Assembly (NCBI GenBank): GCA_965227155.1 | Contig: OZ245731.1 | Location: 2,046,001-2,110,000, forward strand | Source of the DNA: UBA6059 sp965227155 | GTDB lineage: Bacteria > Bacteroidota > Bacteroidia > Cytophagales > Cyclobacteriaceae | DNA: 64,000 nt | Direction: 5' to 3' | Shown: positions 44,768-54,689 of the stretch, piece by piece | How the letters are laid out: every line of letters begins with the position of its first letter | Position numbering within the stretch: position 1 is the first letter of the stretch | Translations under genes and position numbers: made by a program | The notes under the pieces: model-generated | What the model saw: the letters and a program-made list of their open reading frames with translations, nothing else | The model's database searches: none | What the model was told of the DNA's origin: nothing

Positions 44768-45939
44768 AAAAGATTAGAATTAACAAATTCCCACTAATGG
44801 CTATAAGCAAAGCTGCTGCGGCACTGGCACTGCCTGTGCTACTAATGGTAGCCTGTGAAGAAAAGCCTGAAACCAAAGCAGAGGTGGGAAAAAGTGAGGC
44901 TAGCGATGAGGTTTTCATTACCAACGAGCAGCTACAAGCCATAGATTTCACCATGGCTTCTGTAAAACAAGAGACCTTACAGCAAGAAATAAAGGCAAAC
45001 GGTATGATCCATGTGCCACCCCAAAACCTTACCAGCATTTCTAGTTATCTGGGTGGTGTATTGGCGCAGGCAGACTTGCTCATTGGTGATGAGGTCAGCC
45101 GTGGTGATGTACTTGCCCGGCTTAACTCTACTGACTATATCGATTTGCAGCAAGAATTTCTTGACCTCAACAGCCAGCTGTCATTGGTGCAGGAGGAGCT
45201 AACAAGACAGGAAGCTTTACGTAAGGATGAGATCAACTCGGTAAAAAACCTGACACAGGCAAAAACTGATTTTCAATCAATCAACGCAAGGCTGCAAGCT
45301 GTTACGGAAAAGCTTCGGTTGATTGGCACCAACATAGAAAGCCTGCAGCAAGGTAATATCAGTAGACAAATAGTATTGCGCGCACCCTTTGATGGTTATG
45401 TCGACAAAATTTCTGCATCACGAGGGAGTTATATCCAGCCCAACCAACCCATTTACACGATCATCGATCCTCAGCATCAGCATCTGGAGTTGAGTATTTA
45501 TGAGCAGGATGTAGATAAGATCAAAGTAGGACAAAAAGTCATCTTCAATATTCCGGGTAGCAATATTCAGCATGAAGCAGAAGTTTATGTCATCGGCAAA
45601 TCCATAACAGAGGAGCGTATTCTGCCTGTGCATTGCCACTATACTGATGAGTCGCTCAGGCTACCCATTGGAACTTATGTAGAGGCCAAGGTCCAGATCG
45701 GCGCACAAAATGCTGCTATGGTACCTTCTAGCGCTTTGATTTTGCGGGAATCGTCAGATTATATTCTTACAGAAATAAGTGAGGAAAATTCCGGGCGAAC
45801 TTTTCGGAGAATACCCATAACCCGCGGTACTGAACAGGCCGGATGGACACAGATTAATACAAATGAAACTATTCAGGCTGTGGTAGATGGAGGGAGCTAT
45901 TTCATAGCCTCAGCCATAGAAATGCAAGCAGAAGGGTAA
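44764..45939 (+). CDS. RND efflux periplasmic adaptor (CusB/CzcB-like) lipoprotein
   Basis: A 391-residue membrane-fusion protein. An N-terminal hydrophobic segment (about residues 16-30) ends in the lipobox LMVAC. A split biotinyl-lipoyl domain surrounds an alpha-helical hairpin (about 115-190), a beta-barrel follows, and a C-terminal membrane-proximal domain ends the protein. It links the pump and channel. Its ATG overlaps the pump-channel gene by 4 bp. Confidence 0.9.
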   Translation: MKKIRINKFPLMAISKAAAALALPVLLMVACEEKPETKAEVGKSEASDEVFITNEQLQAIDFTMASVKQETLQQEIKANGMIHVPPQNLTSISSYLGGVLAQADLLIGDEVSRGDVLARLNSTDYIDLQQEFLDLNSQLSLVQEELTRQEALRKDEINSVKNLTQAKTDFQSINARLQAVTEKLRLIGTNIESLQQGNISRQIVLRAPFDGYVDKISASRGSYIQPNQPIYTIIDPQHQHLELSIYEQDVDKIKVGQKVIFNIPGSNIQHEAEVYVIGKSITEERILPVHCHYTDESLRLPIGTYVEAKVQIGAQNAAMVPSSALILRESSDYILTEISEENSGRTFRRIPITRGTEQAGWTQINTNETIQAVVDGGSYFIASAIEMQAEG

Positions 45940-45968
45940 CCTCAAAAGCCATTTGTGTGAAAGAAAGG

Positions 45969-46003
45969 GCTGATTTACAGTAGTTGTAGTCAGCCTTTTT
46001 TTG
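45969..46003 (+). terminator. intrinsic terminator of the metal efflux operon
   Basis: GGCTGA and TCAGCC pair, with an inner TACA/TGTA stem, and are followed by seven T. It lies about 30 bp after the adaptor stop codon. Confidence 0.8.
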
Positions 46004-46128
46004 TTAAACCCGAATCATCTATTAGATGACTTTTGATGATGAACAAAAATTTTCTAGTTAATAAGACCGAGAAAAGGTGTCTGCTCAAAAGCAAAATTCA
46101 GTCAGGTTGAGCCTGTCGAAACCTTTTC

Positions 46129-47370
46129 TTAAAGGCTAGCCTTTACCGTTGTATTGAGCGGTACGCGTTTCATCTTTATGGTGGAGCGCTCATCCTGCTC
46201 GGCAGTCCATGCAAAATATAGGTCATTACCATACTTGGCCATTTGTGGAAAGCCACTGCTTCTGGCTGCTTTGGTTTCTGCTATGGTGTAAGTTTTAATG
46301 GTCTCGCCCATATCATTTATAAGCCTGGCTTTGATAATGGTTTTGTCATTGTCACGGCTCAGCCAACTGACAACAGCCTTGCCCGGTGCAGCCAATACCA
46401 CATCTACGCGACCGTAGGGGTGTATGCTGTCCACAATGATAGGCTCTTGAAAATTTGCTCCACCATCTGCAGAAAAGGCAAGTTTCACAGTTGGTTTACC
46501 TGCTGCAGCTGTAAACCAGGCTACAGTCAGCTCGTTTCCTATCCCATCTATCCGGGGACCATTGACGGGACAGCCGGCTATCTCCCATCCATCATGGTGA
46601 ATGGCTTGAGGTTCTGTCCATTGCCCATCGACCTGCCGCACGATATAAATATCCCTGATCTCATCATCGGAGCGATCGCGATACACAAAGACAGGGCCAT
46701 TATTTGATAAATAGCCAGCAGTTTGGCAGCAATCGCAGGTTTTATGATCAAGCTCTAGGGATGGAGATGCCGAGCCTGCCGGGTCTATCAGGGCAGTTCT
46801 CAATGTCATGGCTCCTTTATGCTCATGGCCCTCATTGCTGGTATGGCGACCATCCAGCCATGCAACCTGAAAAGTGCCATTGGTTGTAGGCAATAAGGTA
46901 ACAAAACCATGTTCCGTCTTGGTGCCATCTTGGTGTGGAAGAAAAGGCGCCGACCAATTTTCGCCAGATTGCCTTTTCATTCGCAGGGTAACATCATAAG
47001 AAAAGGTAGCAGGACTGCTTTTCTCCAGGTAATGCGCCAGCAGATCTCCCTCATTATTTGAGGCAATCATTGGGTAATCTGCCCAGTTCACAAACCAGTC
47101 ATCTCCCTGTGCGATCGTATCTGCAGAAGTCCATGATTTTCCATCAAACCGGGCATATTGAAAATGAGCCTGATTACTATCTGTATTTACCCAGGAAAGC
47201 AATAAGCCATCCTTGTAGGTAAAAAGGTGAGGCAGCTTACCATTTTCCCCGATTTCTGGTAGGCTCATGGTATCTGAGGTTTTGCTTGTTTTCTGCTCTT
47301 TTTCTTGCTGACATGCGTAGATCAGCAATAAAGATAGGATGAGAATTGTGAAGAGGTATTTCCTGGTCAT
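46129..47370 (-). CDS. sialidase-fold (BNR-like) lipoprotein with CDCC motif
   Basis: A 413-residue lipoprotein (lipobox IYAC, Cys 20). The mature part shows repeated beta-propeller blades with W/F-containing strands and an Asp-box-like FSADGGANFQEPI. A CDCC motif in HKTCDCCQTAG (about residue 208) is unusual for sialidases and could bind a metal. Substrate residues of true sialidases (arginine triad) are not obvious, so the exo-alpha-sialidase label often given to such proteins is probably only structural. It converges with the efflux operon and might be linked to metal binding by position. Confidence 0.68.
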   Translation of the reverse strand: MTRKYLFTILILSLLLIYACQQEKEQKTSKTSDTMSLPEIGENGKLPHLFTYKDGLLLSWVNTDSNQAHFQYARFDGKSWTSADTIAQGDDWFVNWADYPMIASNNEGDLLAHYLEKSSPATFSYDVTLRMKRQSGENWSAPFLPHQDGTKTEHGFVTLLPTTNGTFQVAWLDGRHTSNEGHEHKGAMTLRTALIDPAGSASPSLELDHKTCDCCQTAGYLSNNGPVFVYRDRSDDEIRDIYIVRQVDGQWTEPQAIHHDGWEIAGCPVNGPRIDGIGNELTVAWFTAAAGKPTVKLAFSADGGANFQEPIIVDSIHPYGRVDVVLAAPGKAVVSWLSRDNDKTIIKARLINDMGETIKTYTIAETKAARSSGFPQMAKYGNDLYFAWTAEQDERSTIKMKRVPLNTTVKASL

Positions 47371-47452
47371 GCTATAAAAGTAAGAATTCTCAGAGCGCTG
47401 ATTTCTCCCAAGGAGAATAATTATTTTAGTGGTTCGTCAGCATTTCCACAAT

Positions 47453-48337
47453 ATGGATTTTGGAAAACTAGCAGATATCTCGGCAGTAGATTTTACTATG
47501 CCTCCTGATCCGGAGCGCACTCAGAAGCTTCTAGATGGACTAGCAGGTTCCGGCAGGCTTTTGCTGGGGGCTACTGCCTGGGCCGATCGGCAATTTGTGG
47601 GTCGGCTTTATCCCGCCGGCACTAAGCCTTCGGATTATTTGAAGAAATATGCACGTCAGTTTGATACGGTGGAACTGAACAGCACCCATTATTCCATTCC
47701 CACATTTGATCAATTGGAAAAATGGAAAGGTAAAGTACCAGTCAACTTTCGTTTCTGCCCTAAAATTCCGCAATCCATCAGTCACCGCAGAGACCTGGGC
47801 CTTCAGAGTGGATTGTTGCAAGCCTATCTGGATGTAATACCAACACTTGAGCCGGTTTTGGGCCTGCAATTCATGCAAATCTCTCCCAGGTTTGGCCCGG
47901 AGCTCCTGCCAACCTTAGAACAATTTTTTCAATTGTGGCCAAAGCAATTACCACTTGCTATGGAGTTCCGACATCCTGATTGGTTCACTACAGATGAAGG
48001 ATGGGCCTTGCTAGAGCATTACAATATTGGCACAGTAATCACAGATGTGTCAGGGCGGAGAGATGTACTGCATATGCAATTAACTGCCCCTTTTGTAATG
48101 GTGAGATTTGTAGGTAATGCCTTACACCCTACGGATTTTGAGCGGTTATCCGATTGGGTGGCCAGGGTTAAAAGCTGGGTAGGCCAGGGCATGCAGGTAT
48201 ATTTTATGCCCCACCAGCCCGAAATACCGGAGTTGATCACCATGTGCCTGAAAACCTCCCCGGCAATGAGAAAAGCCGGTTTGGATTGTGTAAGCTTAAA
48301 ATCCTACGAGACCGGGGAGCAGCAGAGCATGTTTTGA
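47453..48337 (+). CDS. DUF72 domain protein
   Basis: A 294-residue TIM-barrel-like protein of DUF72 (YecE-like). GRLLLGATAWADRQFVGRLYP, YARQFDTVELNSTHYSIP and LPLAMEFRHPDWF are its recognisable parts. Its function is unknown. The ATG at 47453 gives the usual N-terminus; a GTG at 47429 is possible. It converges with the aminopeptidase gene, the two stops being adjacent. Confidence 0.88.
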   Translation: MDFGKLADISAVDFTMPPDPERTQKLLDGLAGSGRLLLGATAWADRQFVGRLYPAGTKPSDYLKKYARQFDTVELNSTHYSIPTFDQLEKWKGKVPVNFRFCPKIPQSISHRRDLGLQSGLLQAYLDVIPTLEPVLGLQFMQISPRFGPELLPTLEQFFQLWPKQLPLAMEFRHPDWFTTDEGWALLEHYNIGTVITDVSGRRDVLHMQLTAPFVMVRFVGNALHPTDFERLSDWVARVKSWVGQGMQVYFMPHQPEIPELITMCLKTSPAMRKAGLDCVSLKSYETGEQQSMF

Positions 48338-49966
48338 TTACTCCTTCCCCTTCCTTTCAATTTCTCGCTCCAACTCCGGCAGGTCATAGTTAGAAAAGAT
48401 ATTATCTTCAGCCATCACCTTTTCAATTTCTTCGGTAGTGCGTGGTGCCTGCCATGACAGCAACTCATAGCCATCCTTAGTGATCAGGATATCGTCTTCT
48501 ATTCGTACACCAATGCCCCACCATTTTTCATCGCAATCGCTACCGATAGGTATATAAATGCCGGGTTCCACCGTAAGCACCATATTTTCCTTAAACTCCT
48601 CGTAATTGCCCGGGTCGTGCACATCCAGACCAATATGGTGAGATACACCGTGGGGGAAATAGTTGTGCTCTGCATCGGGACTTTCTATGATTCCCAAATC
48701 TGCCAACCCCTGATTGATTACCTCACGGCAGATTTGTGTGTTTTCGCGGATCATCTTACCCGGCTTACAATTTTTAAAAGCTTCTTCCTGAGCTTGCAGT
48801 ACCAGGTCGTAGATGGCCTTTTGCTCCTTGGTAAACTTACCATTCGCTGGAATAGTGCGGGTAACATCGGCAGTGTAGCCTCGATACTCTGCTCCAAGAT
48901 CCATCAGCACCAGCTCTTTGCCGAGCTCCAGTTTGTCATTTTTGATGTAATGCAGCGTACAGCCGTTGTTGCCGGCACCAACGATAGAAGGATAACCTTC
49001 ATATTCGGCACCATATTTTTTGAAAACAAACTCATGGATGCCTTGCACTTCTGTTTCCGACATATCCGGATGCATGGCTTTCATTACCTCGCGCTGCCCT
49101 ATACAGCTGATGGTCACAGCCTTGCGCAAAAGGTCAACCTCTGCCTCAGTTTTGACTTCCCGCAGGTCTGCCATATATTTTTCCAGTGTATTGGCATCCA
49201 GCCGGGGGTTAGGGTTAGGGAGCTCATCGATTAGTAGTTCTCTTTCTTCGGGAGATTTAGCTGCCAGTATGGCTTTGATCTTTTCATTGGTTTCAAATTC
49301 AGGAAAGCTGTTGACCACTCGCCGTAAAATCTGATTGGCCTGTGGGTTCTGTAGAAAATCCTCCGATTTTATGTATTCATAGATTTTGTACTTATCCGCA
49401 TTGAAATCTACCGGGTAGTCGGCTTTATACTTAAACTGCAAAATCAAGTCATAAAGATCAGCCTTATCGTTTGGATCATCCCGCACATCTTCCTTAAAAT
49501 CAAAGAAGAATATCTTATCAAATTGAGCCATATCGATATTGAAATCTTTGAATTGCGTAGCATCATAGGCAGTGGTAAAGCCTAGTTCCTGCTTGGCACC
49601 TTCTACGCCCAGGCGGGGACCATCATACAATTCCCGGCGGGCATTCCTGCGCTGGGTGAAAAGGATCTCATCAAACTGACCATTGGGTCCGTCTTGTGCT
49701 TCACTGAAAATGAAAAGTACTGAACCGGGCTCCTGATAGCCGGTGAGATAGTAAAAATTTGGATCCTGATGGTAGATGTAGTCTACATCATTGGCCCGGT
49801 TTCTTTTGGGGTTGGCAAAAAATACTGCCACTGCATTGGCTGGCATCTTTTCCCTAAGCAGCGCTCGTCGCTCCTGGTGAAACTCAGTGTTTAGAAAGTC
49901 TGATGGGTACTCCTGTGCCCAGCTTATCAGCGGTAAAAGGAAAGCGATAACTATTGATATTCTCAT
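48338..49966 (-). CDS. secreted aminopeptidase P family (Xaa-Pro aminopeptidase, M24B)
   Basis: About 542 residues. A signal peptide ends in SWAQ, so the enzyme is exported. An N-terminal creatinase-like domain precedes the pita-bread metallopeptidase. The five metal ligands can be placed: LMDLGAEYRGYTADVTRTIP (two Asp), HGVSHHIGLDVHD (His), LTVEPGIY (Glu) and VRIEDDILI (Glu). It removes N-terminal residues preceding proline. The start is set at 49966 because the signal peptide begins there; the frame is open 31 codons further upstream. Confidence 0.92.
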   Translation of the reverse strand: MRISIVIAFLLPLISWAQEYPSDFLNTEFHQERRALLREKMPANAVAVFFANPKRNRANDVDYIYHQDPNFYYLTGYQEPGSVLFIFSEAQDGPNGQFDEILFTQRRNARRELYDGPRLGVEGAKQELGFTTAYDATQFKDFNIDMAQFDKIFFFDFKEDVRDDPNDKADLYDLILQFKYKADYPVDFNADKYKIYEYIKSEDFLQNPQANQILRRVVNSFPEFETNEKIKAILAAKSPEERELLIDELPNPNPRLDANTLEKYMADLREVKTEAEVDLLRKAVTISCIGQREVMKAMHPDMSETEVQGIHEFVFKKYGAEYEGYPSIVGAGNNGCTLHYIKNDKLELGKELVLMDLGAEYRGYTADVTRTIPANGKFTKEQKAIYDLVLQAQEEAFKNCKPGKMIRENTQICREVINQGLADLGIIESPDAEHNYFPHGVSHHIGLDVHDPGNYEEFKENMVLTVEPGIYIPIGSDCDEKWWGIGVRIEDDILITKDGYELLSWQAPRTTEEIEKVMAEDNIFSNYDLPELEREIERKGKE

Positions 49967-50062
49967 GACATAAAAATAATGAAGTCTTACTGTAATCGGG
50001 ATATTAATTACACATGCAAGAAAAATGAAGTTCAAACGATGCTGATTTTTCAGAATCATAAA

Positions 50063-50095
50063 AAAGCCTTTGGAAAAAAGATTCCCAAAGGCTTT
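50063..50095 (-). terminator. intrinsic terminator of the isocitrate dehydrogenase gene
   Basis: AAAGCCTTTGG and CCAAAGGCTTT form an 11-bp perfect stem around an 11-base loop. On the minus strand the stem is followed by a T-run (TTTTTTATG). It lies about 20 bp after the icd stop. Confidence 0.82.
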
Positions 50096-50116
50096 AATAA
50101 TTTGAGTAGCTAATCT

Positions 50117-51559
50117 TTATTCTCCCTGGCCGAGAGAGTAGGCAGCTTTGCCATCAAAATCGTATAGGTTTTCGGTTTTGATAAACTCGAAATTTCCTTT
50201 TTGCACATTGCTTAGCAATTCAATTAAATGATCGTGGGAAATCACAGCACCATCATTTACAAATCGGCATCTCCAGTGATCGGTGCAGAAGGTTTCTGGT
50301 TTGCCCTCCGGATAGACCTTGACACCTCTATTGGTGATCATTTTCAACTTAAGGCCATCATTGCATAGTGCTTCCAGCTTTTTACCGATTATTTCAGGGT
50401 TTCTGCTTTCCTCGTCCCAATCAATGAATACATCAACACCAACCAGTTTCTTTTCGCCACGCTTTTTCAGATTTACATATTTCGCAATCTTGAAATTAGA
50501 CTCCTGGTATTCTACCGATGGCAATGTGGCTGGTTTCTGGCCGAGTCTTTCTATGATCGCATCTGTAAACTCTGAGGTGGACACTTTCTTTTGAGATTTG
50601 CCCTCTCTATAAATATCTGCAGTATGAATACCATCTTCGATGGTTTTTAGCCATGCATTCTTAATCAAAGATGCCGGTTTAGGCTGATTGATGTGCATGA
50701 GCATCATTACTGCGGCATTGATCAATCCACTAGGGTTGGCAATATCCTTACCCGCAATATCTGGCGCTGATCCATGGATCGCTTCAAACATTGCACAGTT
50801 TTCACCTACATTGGCAGAGCCACCTAGTCCCACAGAACCAGAAATCTGAGCTGCAATATCAGATACGATATCACCGTACAGGTTAAGCGTTACGACCACA
50901 TCGAGGCGCTCAGGCTGATCAGCTAATACTGCCGAAGCGATATCAATGATCATATGGTCTTTTTCGATTTCAGGATATTCTTCACCAATTTCCTTGAAGA
51001 CCCTGTGAAAAAGGCCATCCGTCAATTTCATGATATTATCCTTGGAAAAGCAGGTCACTTTTTTGCGACCATGTGCTTTAGCATATTCGAAAGCATAGCG
51101 GATGATTTTCTCGCATCCCGGGCGGGTAATGAGCTTTAAGCATTGCACTACTTCCGGCGTTTGCTGGTGCTCAATGCCGGCATACAGGTCTTCTTCATTC
51201 TCCCGGATGACCACCACATCCATTTTGGGGTGCTTGGTTACTACGAAAGGGTGCATTGACCTTACGGGACGGACATTTGCGAAAAGGCCTAGCGTTTTTC
51301 GAATGGTTACATTCAAGCTTTTGTATCCTCCACCCTGCGGTGTTGTGATAGGTGCTTTTAAGAAAACGCGTGTGTCCCTGAGGCTGTCCCAGGCTTCTGG
51401 AGTAATGCCTGAAGTAAAGCCACCGGTGTAAACTTTTTCTCCAATATCGATGAAATCAGGCTCGATATCTGCTTTAGCCGCTTCAAGAATGCGAAGCGTG
51501 CTTTTCATAATTTCGGGACCAATTCCGTCCCCGTAGGCTACTGAGATTTTTTGTTTCAA
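50117..51559 (-). CDS. icd: NADP-dependent isocitrate dehydrogenase
   Basis: A 480-residue enzyme oxidising isocitrate to 2-oxoglutarate. It starts ISVAYGDGIGPEIMKSTL, contains the substrate serine/arginine region (GGGYKSLNVTIRKTLGLFANVRP), the RENEEDLYAGIEH loop and the metal-binding GDIVSDIAAQ aspartates. NAD(P) selection residues lie around EAIHGSAPDIAGKDIANPSG. A C-terminal extension of about 140 residues matches the longer Thermus-type enzymes. The start is a TTG at 51559, the only candidate before the first strand. A strong terminator follows. Confidence 0.93.
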   Translation of the reverse strand: MKQKISVAYGDGIGPEIMKSTLRILEAAKADIEPDFIDIGEKVYTGGFTSGITPEAWDSLRDTRVFLKAPITTPQGGGYKSLNVTIRKTLGLFANVRPVRSMHPFVVTKHPKMDVVVIRENEEDLYAGIEHQQTPEVVQCLKLITRPGCEKIIRYAFEYAKAHGRKKVTCFSKDNIMKLTDGLFHRVFKEIGEEYPEIEKDHMIIDIASAVLADQPERLDVVVTLNLYGDIVSDIAAQISGSVGLGGSANVGENCAMFEAIHGSAPDIAGKDIANPSGLINAAVMMLMHINQPKPASLIKNAWLKTIEDGIHTADIYREGKSQKKVSTSEFTDAIIERLGQKPATLPSVEYQESNFKIAKYVNLKKRGEKKLVGVDVFIDWDEESRNPEIIGKKLEALCNDGLKLKMITNRGVKVYPEGKPETFCTDHWRCRFVNDGAVISHDHLIELLSNVQKGNFEFIKTENLYDFDGKAAYSLGQGE

Positions 51560-51648
51560 AGCTTTGCTTTTAGGGTTAATAGTATTGCTATAACGCGAAG
51601 GTAGACCATTTTGATAAAATCGTGCTCCAAAAAATATATGGGTGGTTC

Positions 51649-52974
51649 CTACTCATGTTGGCTTAGTAACAAACGTAGAAGTGTTTGGTTCGAGGGATGA
51701 TCATAAAATTGATCAAATTCCAAATAATAATTCACCGGATCATACCCCACAAAAGCTTTGTATCGACCTTGCTCGTCAATCTCCAGAGAGTCCTGACGTA
51801 GCGGAAAGGGTTTATACTTTTTCGCATAATCAAAATAGGATTCTACATCCTCAAGGAAAAATGAAACGCTGGCCCCTTTCTCCCGAGTATTGTCACGCAT
51901 GCCTCTGCAGGCATCAACAAGGCCGATGTAGCCGGTGCTGGAAGCGGCATAAATTTTCGCCCAGCCCTGGTCTACCACTTCCTCCAATCCTATGTGCTCT
52001 TCATAAAATGCCTGGGCTTCCAGCATATCATCGTAATACAGCCAGGTGACAGCTCCATAAAAAGCACTGGCAGGTATGCCATCAACATCACTACTGGTAC
52101 CTAATGCTTTATCCTTTTGTAATAAGGGCATCAATTTTTCATTCTCTCGGTGCGGCTTGAATTCTTCAAACTCCAGGTAATAGCCTTCAGGATCCAGCGC
52201 CACAAAACCATCATGAGCATTGTTTTCCCGCTTTCGATAGGGGTATTTAATGTGCACGTTCTGCGATTGCAGGTAGTCAAACCATGCCTGAAGCTCATCG
52301 GTGAGTAAAGCAATTGCTACAGACTTTGGCTCCTCACTGCTGTGCATACCTACTTTTTCATCAACCAGGATGATGAATGCATCAGGTGCGATTTGTACCG
52401 TTTTGGCAAAAGTGTAATCCGCAACCAGGGGCAAACCCAGTACTTCCGTGTAGAAAGCTTCGGCAATAGCCAGGTCTTTGTAATACAGGAAGACATTGGT
52501 GGCCTGTATGCCAAAATCGCTCGCGGTACGGAAAGGTGTCTGAGTGCCTAGCAAAGCATTAATTTTATGATTAGGATAGCCCAGCAATCGACCAAAAGCC
52601 CTTGCTTGCGCTATGCTATCCATTGTGGTGGTTTTCAGGTCTTGGTACCGTCGCAGTGCTGAGTCTTTGTAAAAAATAAAAACGGCTCTATCCTCAGCTA
52701 TATTTTCAGGAAAAAGGGCCGTTTTCAATAAATCATTTTCCCGATAAATCGACACATCATAGCGATTGGCAATCTGCTGTGTCTCAGGCCATAGTTCCTC
52801 AGCTAATTCTTGTGACATGGGCTCGCTAAGGGCTAGCGGTTTTACGCCTGCATCGACCATCTCTGCAAAGCTGGTCATGATGCCAAGAGCTTTCGCTTTT
52901 TCTGCTTCTTCCTGACTGGCGCAACTGAAAAGCAAAAGACCGGTTATGGGCCATAGCAATAGATTGTTTTTCAT
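51649..52974 (-). CDS. lipoprotein with two glyoxalase-like (VOC) domains
   Basis: A 441-residue lipoprotein (lipobox LLFSC, Cys 18). An N-terminal helical domain of ~150 residues is followed by two VOC domains, about 165-280 and 300-430. Each carries the AEAFYTEVLGLP/AQAFYEEHIGLE helix and GYYLEFEEF/NYYLEFDQF strand, which supplies a metal-ligand Glu. VOC proteins are normally cytoplasmic, so a lipid-anchored pair is unusual. Substrate is unknown. Confidence 0.78.
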   Translation of the reverse strand: MKNNLLLWPITGLLLFSCASQEEAEKAKALGIMTSFAEMVDAGVKPLALSEPMSQELAEELWPETQQIANRYDVSIYRENDLLKTALFPENIAEDRAVFIFYKDSALRRYQDLKTTTMDSIAQARAFGRLLGYPNHKINALLGTQTPFRTASDFGIQATNVFLYYKDLAIAEAFYTEVLGLPLVADYTFAKTVQIAPDAFIILVDEKVGMHSSEEPKSVAIALLTDELQAWFDYLQSQNVHIKYPYRKRENNAHDGFVALDPEGYYLEFEEFKPHRENEKLMPLLQKDKALGTSSDVDGIPASAFYGAVTWLYYDDMLEAQAFYEEHIGLEEVVDQGWAKIYAASSTGYIGLVDACRGMRDNTREKGASVSFFLEDVESYFDYAKKYKPFPLRQDSLEIDEQGRYKAFVGYDPVNYYLEFDQFYDHPSNQTLLRLLLSQHE

Positions 52975-53017
52975 AGGTTGATTGATTTATGGAATGGAAG
53001 GAATAAAAGTCGCATGT

Positions 53018-54145
53018 CTAATTGAAAACTTTACCATGCGTCTGTTCTATAATTTGATGCGCCAACGGCCGTGCATATCGCATAAGGTTTACGGCAAATC
53101 CTGAGTAAAAATGATTGCCAAAAAGCCGCTGTGAATTTCGGCCCACCCAAAGCCGCCTGGCAAATATTTTTTTCCAGCGAAGGCTGTAGGCCTGCTCCAG
53201 GCCTGCTCGATCCAGCTGATCTGTTGGCCAGTATTCAGCTACCGTATCTACGGCGATTTTTGCTGCATGGATGGCCATAGCCATACCATTACCACAAAGT
53301 GGCGTAATGAGCCCTGCAGCATCACCCACCATCAAAATATGGTTTTCCACTGCTGCTTTCCGCTCGAAGCTGATCTCATTGATGACTTCCGGTTTCTCAA
53401 AAAGGAATTCTGAGTTTTGATAGATCGCCTTTAGGTGTGGGTTTCGCTGGACAATCTCCTCCTCCATAGTGGCAATATTGCCATGTGCTTTCAGATTTTC
53501 CCGCCGGCTCAGGTAGCATAAATTGAATCGGTCGCCCTCTACTTTGCTCAGCCCACAGTATCCACCCGGAAAATTATGCAATGCAATGGTATCTGGTGCA
53601 AAGTCAGTTTTGATGTGGTACTTCACCCCAATAAATGGTGATTTCTTCTTAATAAATGGCCGGTCCAGGGTTTTGTCGAGCTTGGAGCGCTTGCCGTAGG
53701 CACCCAGTACCAGCGAGGCGGTGATAACTTCTTTATGGTCGTAAGTGATTTCAAATGCATCTTCCCGGAATTCTACATTTGTGACCTGAGTGTGGTCCAT
53801 CACCTGCACACCTTCTGCTTTGGCTAAGCCTACCAGCCATTGGTCGAAGGCATATCGGCTAACCCCAAAACCGCCAAGGCTGAGCGGAAGGTGTGCCTGA
53901 TCACCTTTGATATTGCTCAGCGTGAATTTTTTATGGATAGGTGGCTGTAAATGTTCCGGATAAAGACCATGCGCTTTGAGAAAAGGCACGGTCTCATTGG
54001 AAATGTATTCGCCACATACACGATGAAATGGATAGGCTTTTCGCTCAAAAAGCACTACTTCAAAGCCCTTTCGCTGTAGCAGAATAGCGGCTGTAAGTCC
54101 ACCAAGGCCACCCCCTATTACTACTATACGTTTAGCCTTTGTCAA
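53018..54145 (-). CDS. FAD-dependent geranylgeranyl-reductase-like oxidoreductase
   Basis: A 375-residue flavoprotein. The N-terminal Rossmann motif GGGLGGLTAAILLQRKG binds FAD, followed by FERKAYPFHRVCGEYIS, which is typical of geranylgeranyl reductase/halogenase-like proteins. VGDAAGLITPLCGNGMAMA is the second FAD motif. It may reduce isoprenoid or polyene substrates. It starts at TTG 54145 and overlaps the DUF2867 gene by 14 bp. Confidence 0.85.
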   Translation of the reverse strand: MTKAKRIVVIGGGLGGLTAAILLQRKGFEVVLFERKAYPFHRVCGEYISNETVPFLKAHGLYPEHLQPPIHKKFTLSNIKGDQAHLPLSLGGFGVSRYAFDQWLVGLAKAEGVQVMDHTQVTNVEFREDAFEITYDHKEVITASLVLGAYGKRSKLDKTLDRPFIKKKSPFIGVKYHIKTDFAPDTIALHNFPGGYCGLSKVEGDRFNLCYLSRRENLKAHGNIATMEEEIVQRNPHLKAIYQNSEFLFEKPEVINEISFERKAAVENHILMVGDAAGLITPLCGNGMAMAIHAAKIAVDTVAEYWPTDQLDRAGLEQAYSLRWKKIFARRLWVGRNSQRLFGNHFYSGFAVNLMRYARPLAHQIIEQTHGKVFN

Positions 54146-54593
54146 ACCTGCTGATGTTTCTTGCCATACCCCTGAAAATCCACTGATGTAAAGGTAGGGA
54201 TAGATACCAATAGATGCGCCCCCACAATCCAGAAGGTTGAAAGCTATTTTTCATGATCAGATGGTATTCTCCATTAAACTGAACAATATCGAAAGTGAGC
54301 ACTACCTCTCCGGGTAGCTTTGCCAGGGGCTTCAACTGCACTCGATAGGGCTCAAGCTCCACAGCTTTTACTACCCACAAGCCCAGCTGATCTCCCACTG
54401 AAAGCCGGTCAGCATTTTGAAGCCTATGGCTGCCATTGCCAATACCGCCTAGCAATTTGTCAATCGCACCTCTTAGCTTCCAAAGTACAGGAGCGAAATA
54501 ATAACCATGTGCACCACCCAGGTTTCTGATATTTTTTTGGACCTGCTGTGGGCTAATCCGTATAGGGTATTGGTAATGTTCGGTAAAAGCCAT
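54132..54593 (-). CDS. DUF2867 family protein
   Basis: About 153 residues. DRLSVGDQLGLWVVKAVELEP followed by LPGEVVLTFDI is the core of DUF2867, a small lipocalin- or START-like domain often fused to NAD-dependent epimerases. The ATG at 54593 is preferred; frames further upstream would overlap the divergent phosphatase gene. It is co-transcribed with the flavoprotein gene. Confidence 0.78.
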   Translation of the reverse strand: MAFTEHYQYPIRISPQQVQKNIRNLGGAHGYYFAPVLWKLRGAIDKLLGGIGNGSHRLQNADRLSVGDQLGLWVVKAVELEPYRVQLKPLAKLPGEVVLTFDIVQFNGEYHLIMKNSFQPSGLWGRIYWYLSLPLHQWIFRGMARNISRFDKG

Positions 54594-54689
54594 TGCTTGA
54601 TTGATATCCTTAACAATTCTAATTATCAAAACAATGTTTAAAAGCTTGCCAAAAACATTCTGCTTGTGAAATGTAAACCCTGCCATGGC

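Noticed and set aside
48617..49234. 205-codon plus-strand frame inside the aminopeptidase gene
   Set aside because: It overlaps the metal-binding domain of a well-supported gene on the other strand and lacks any recognisable domain.
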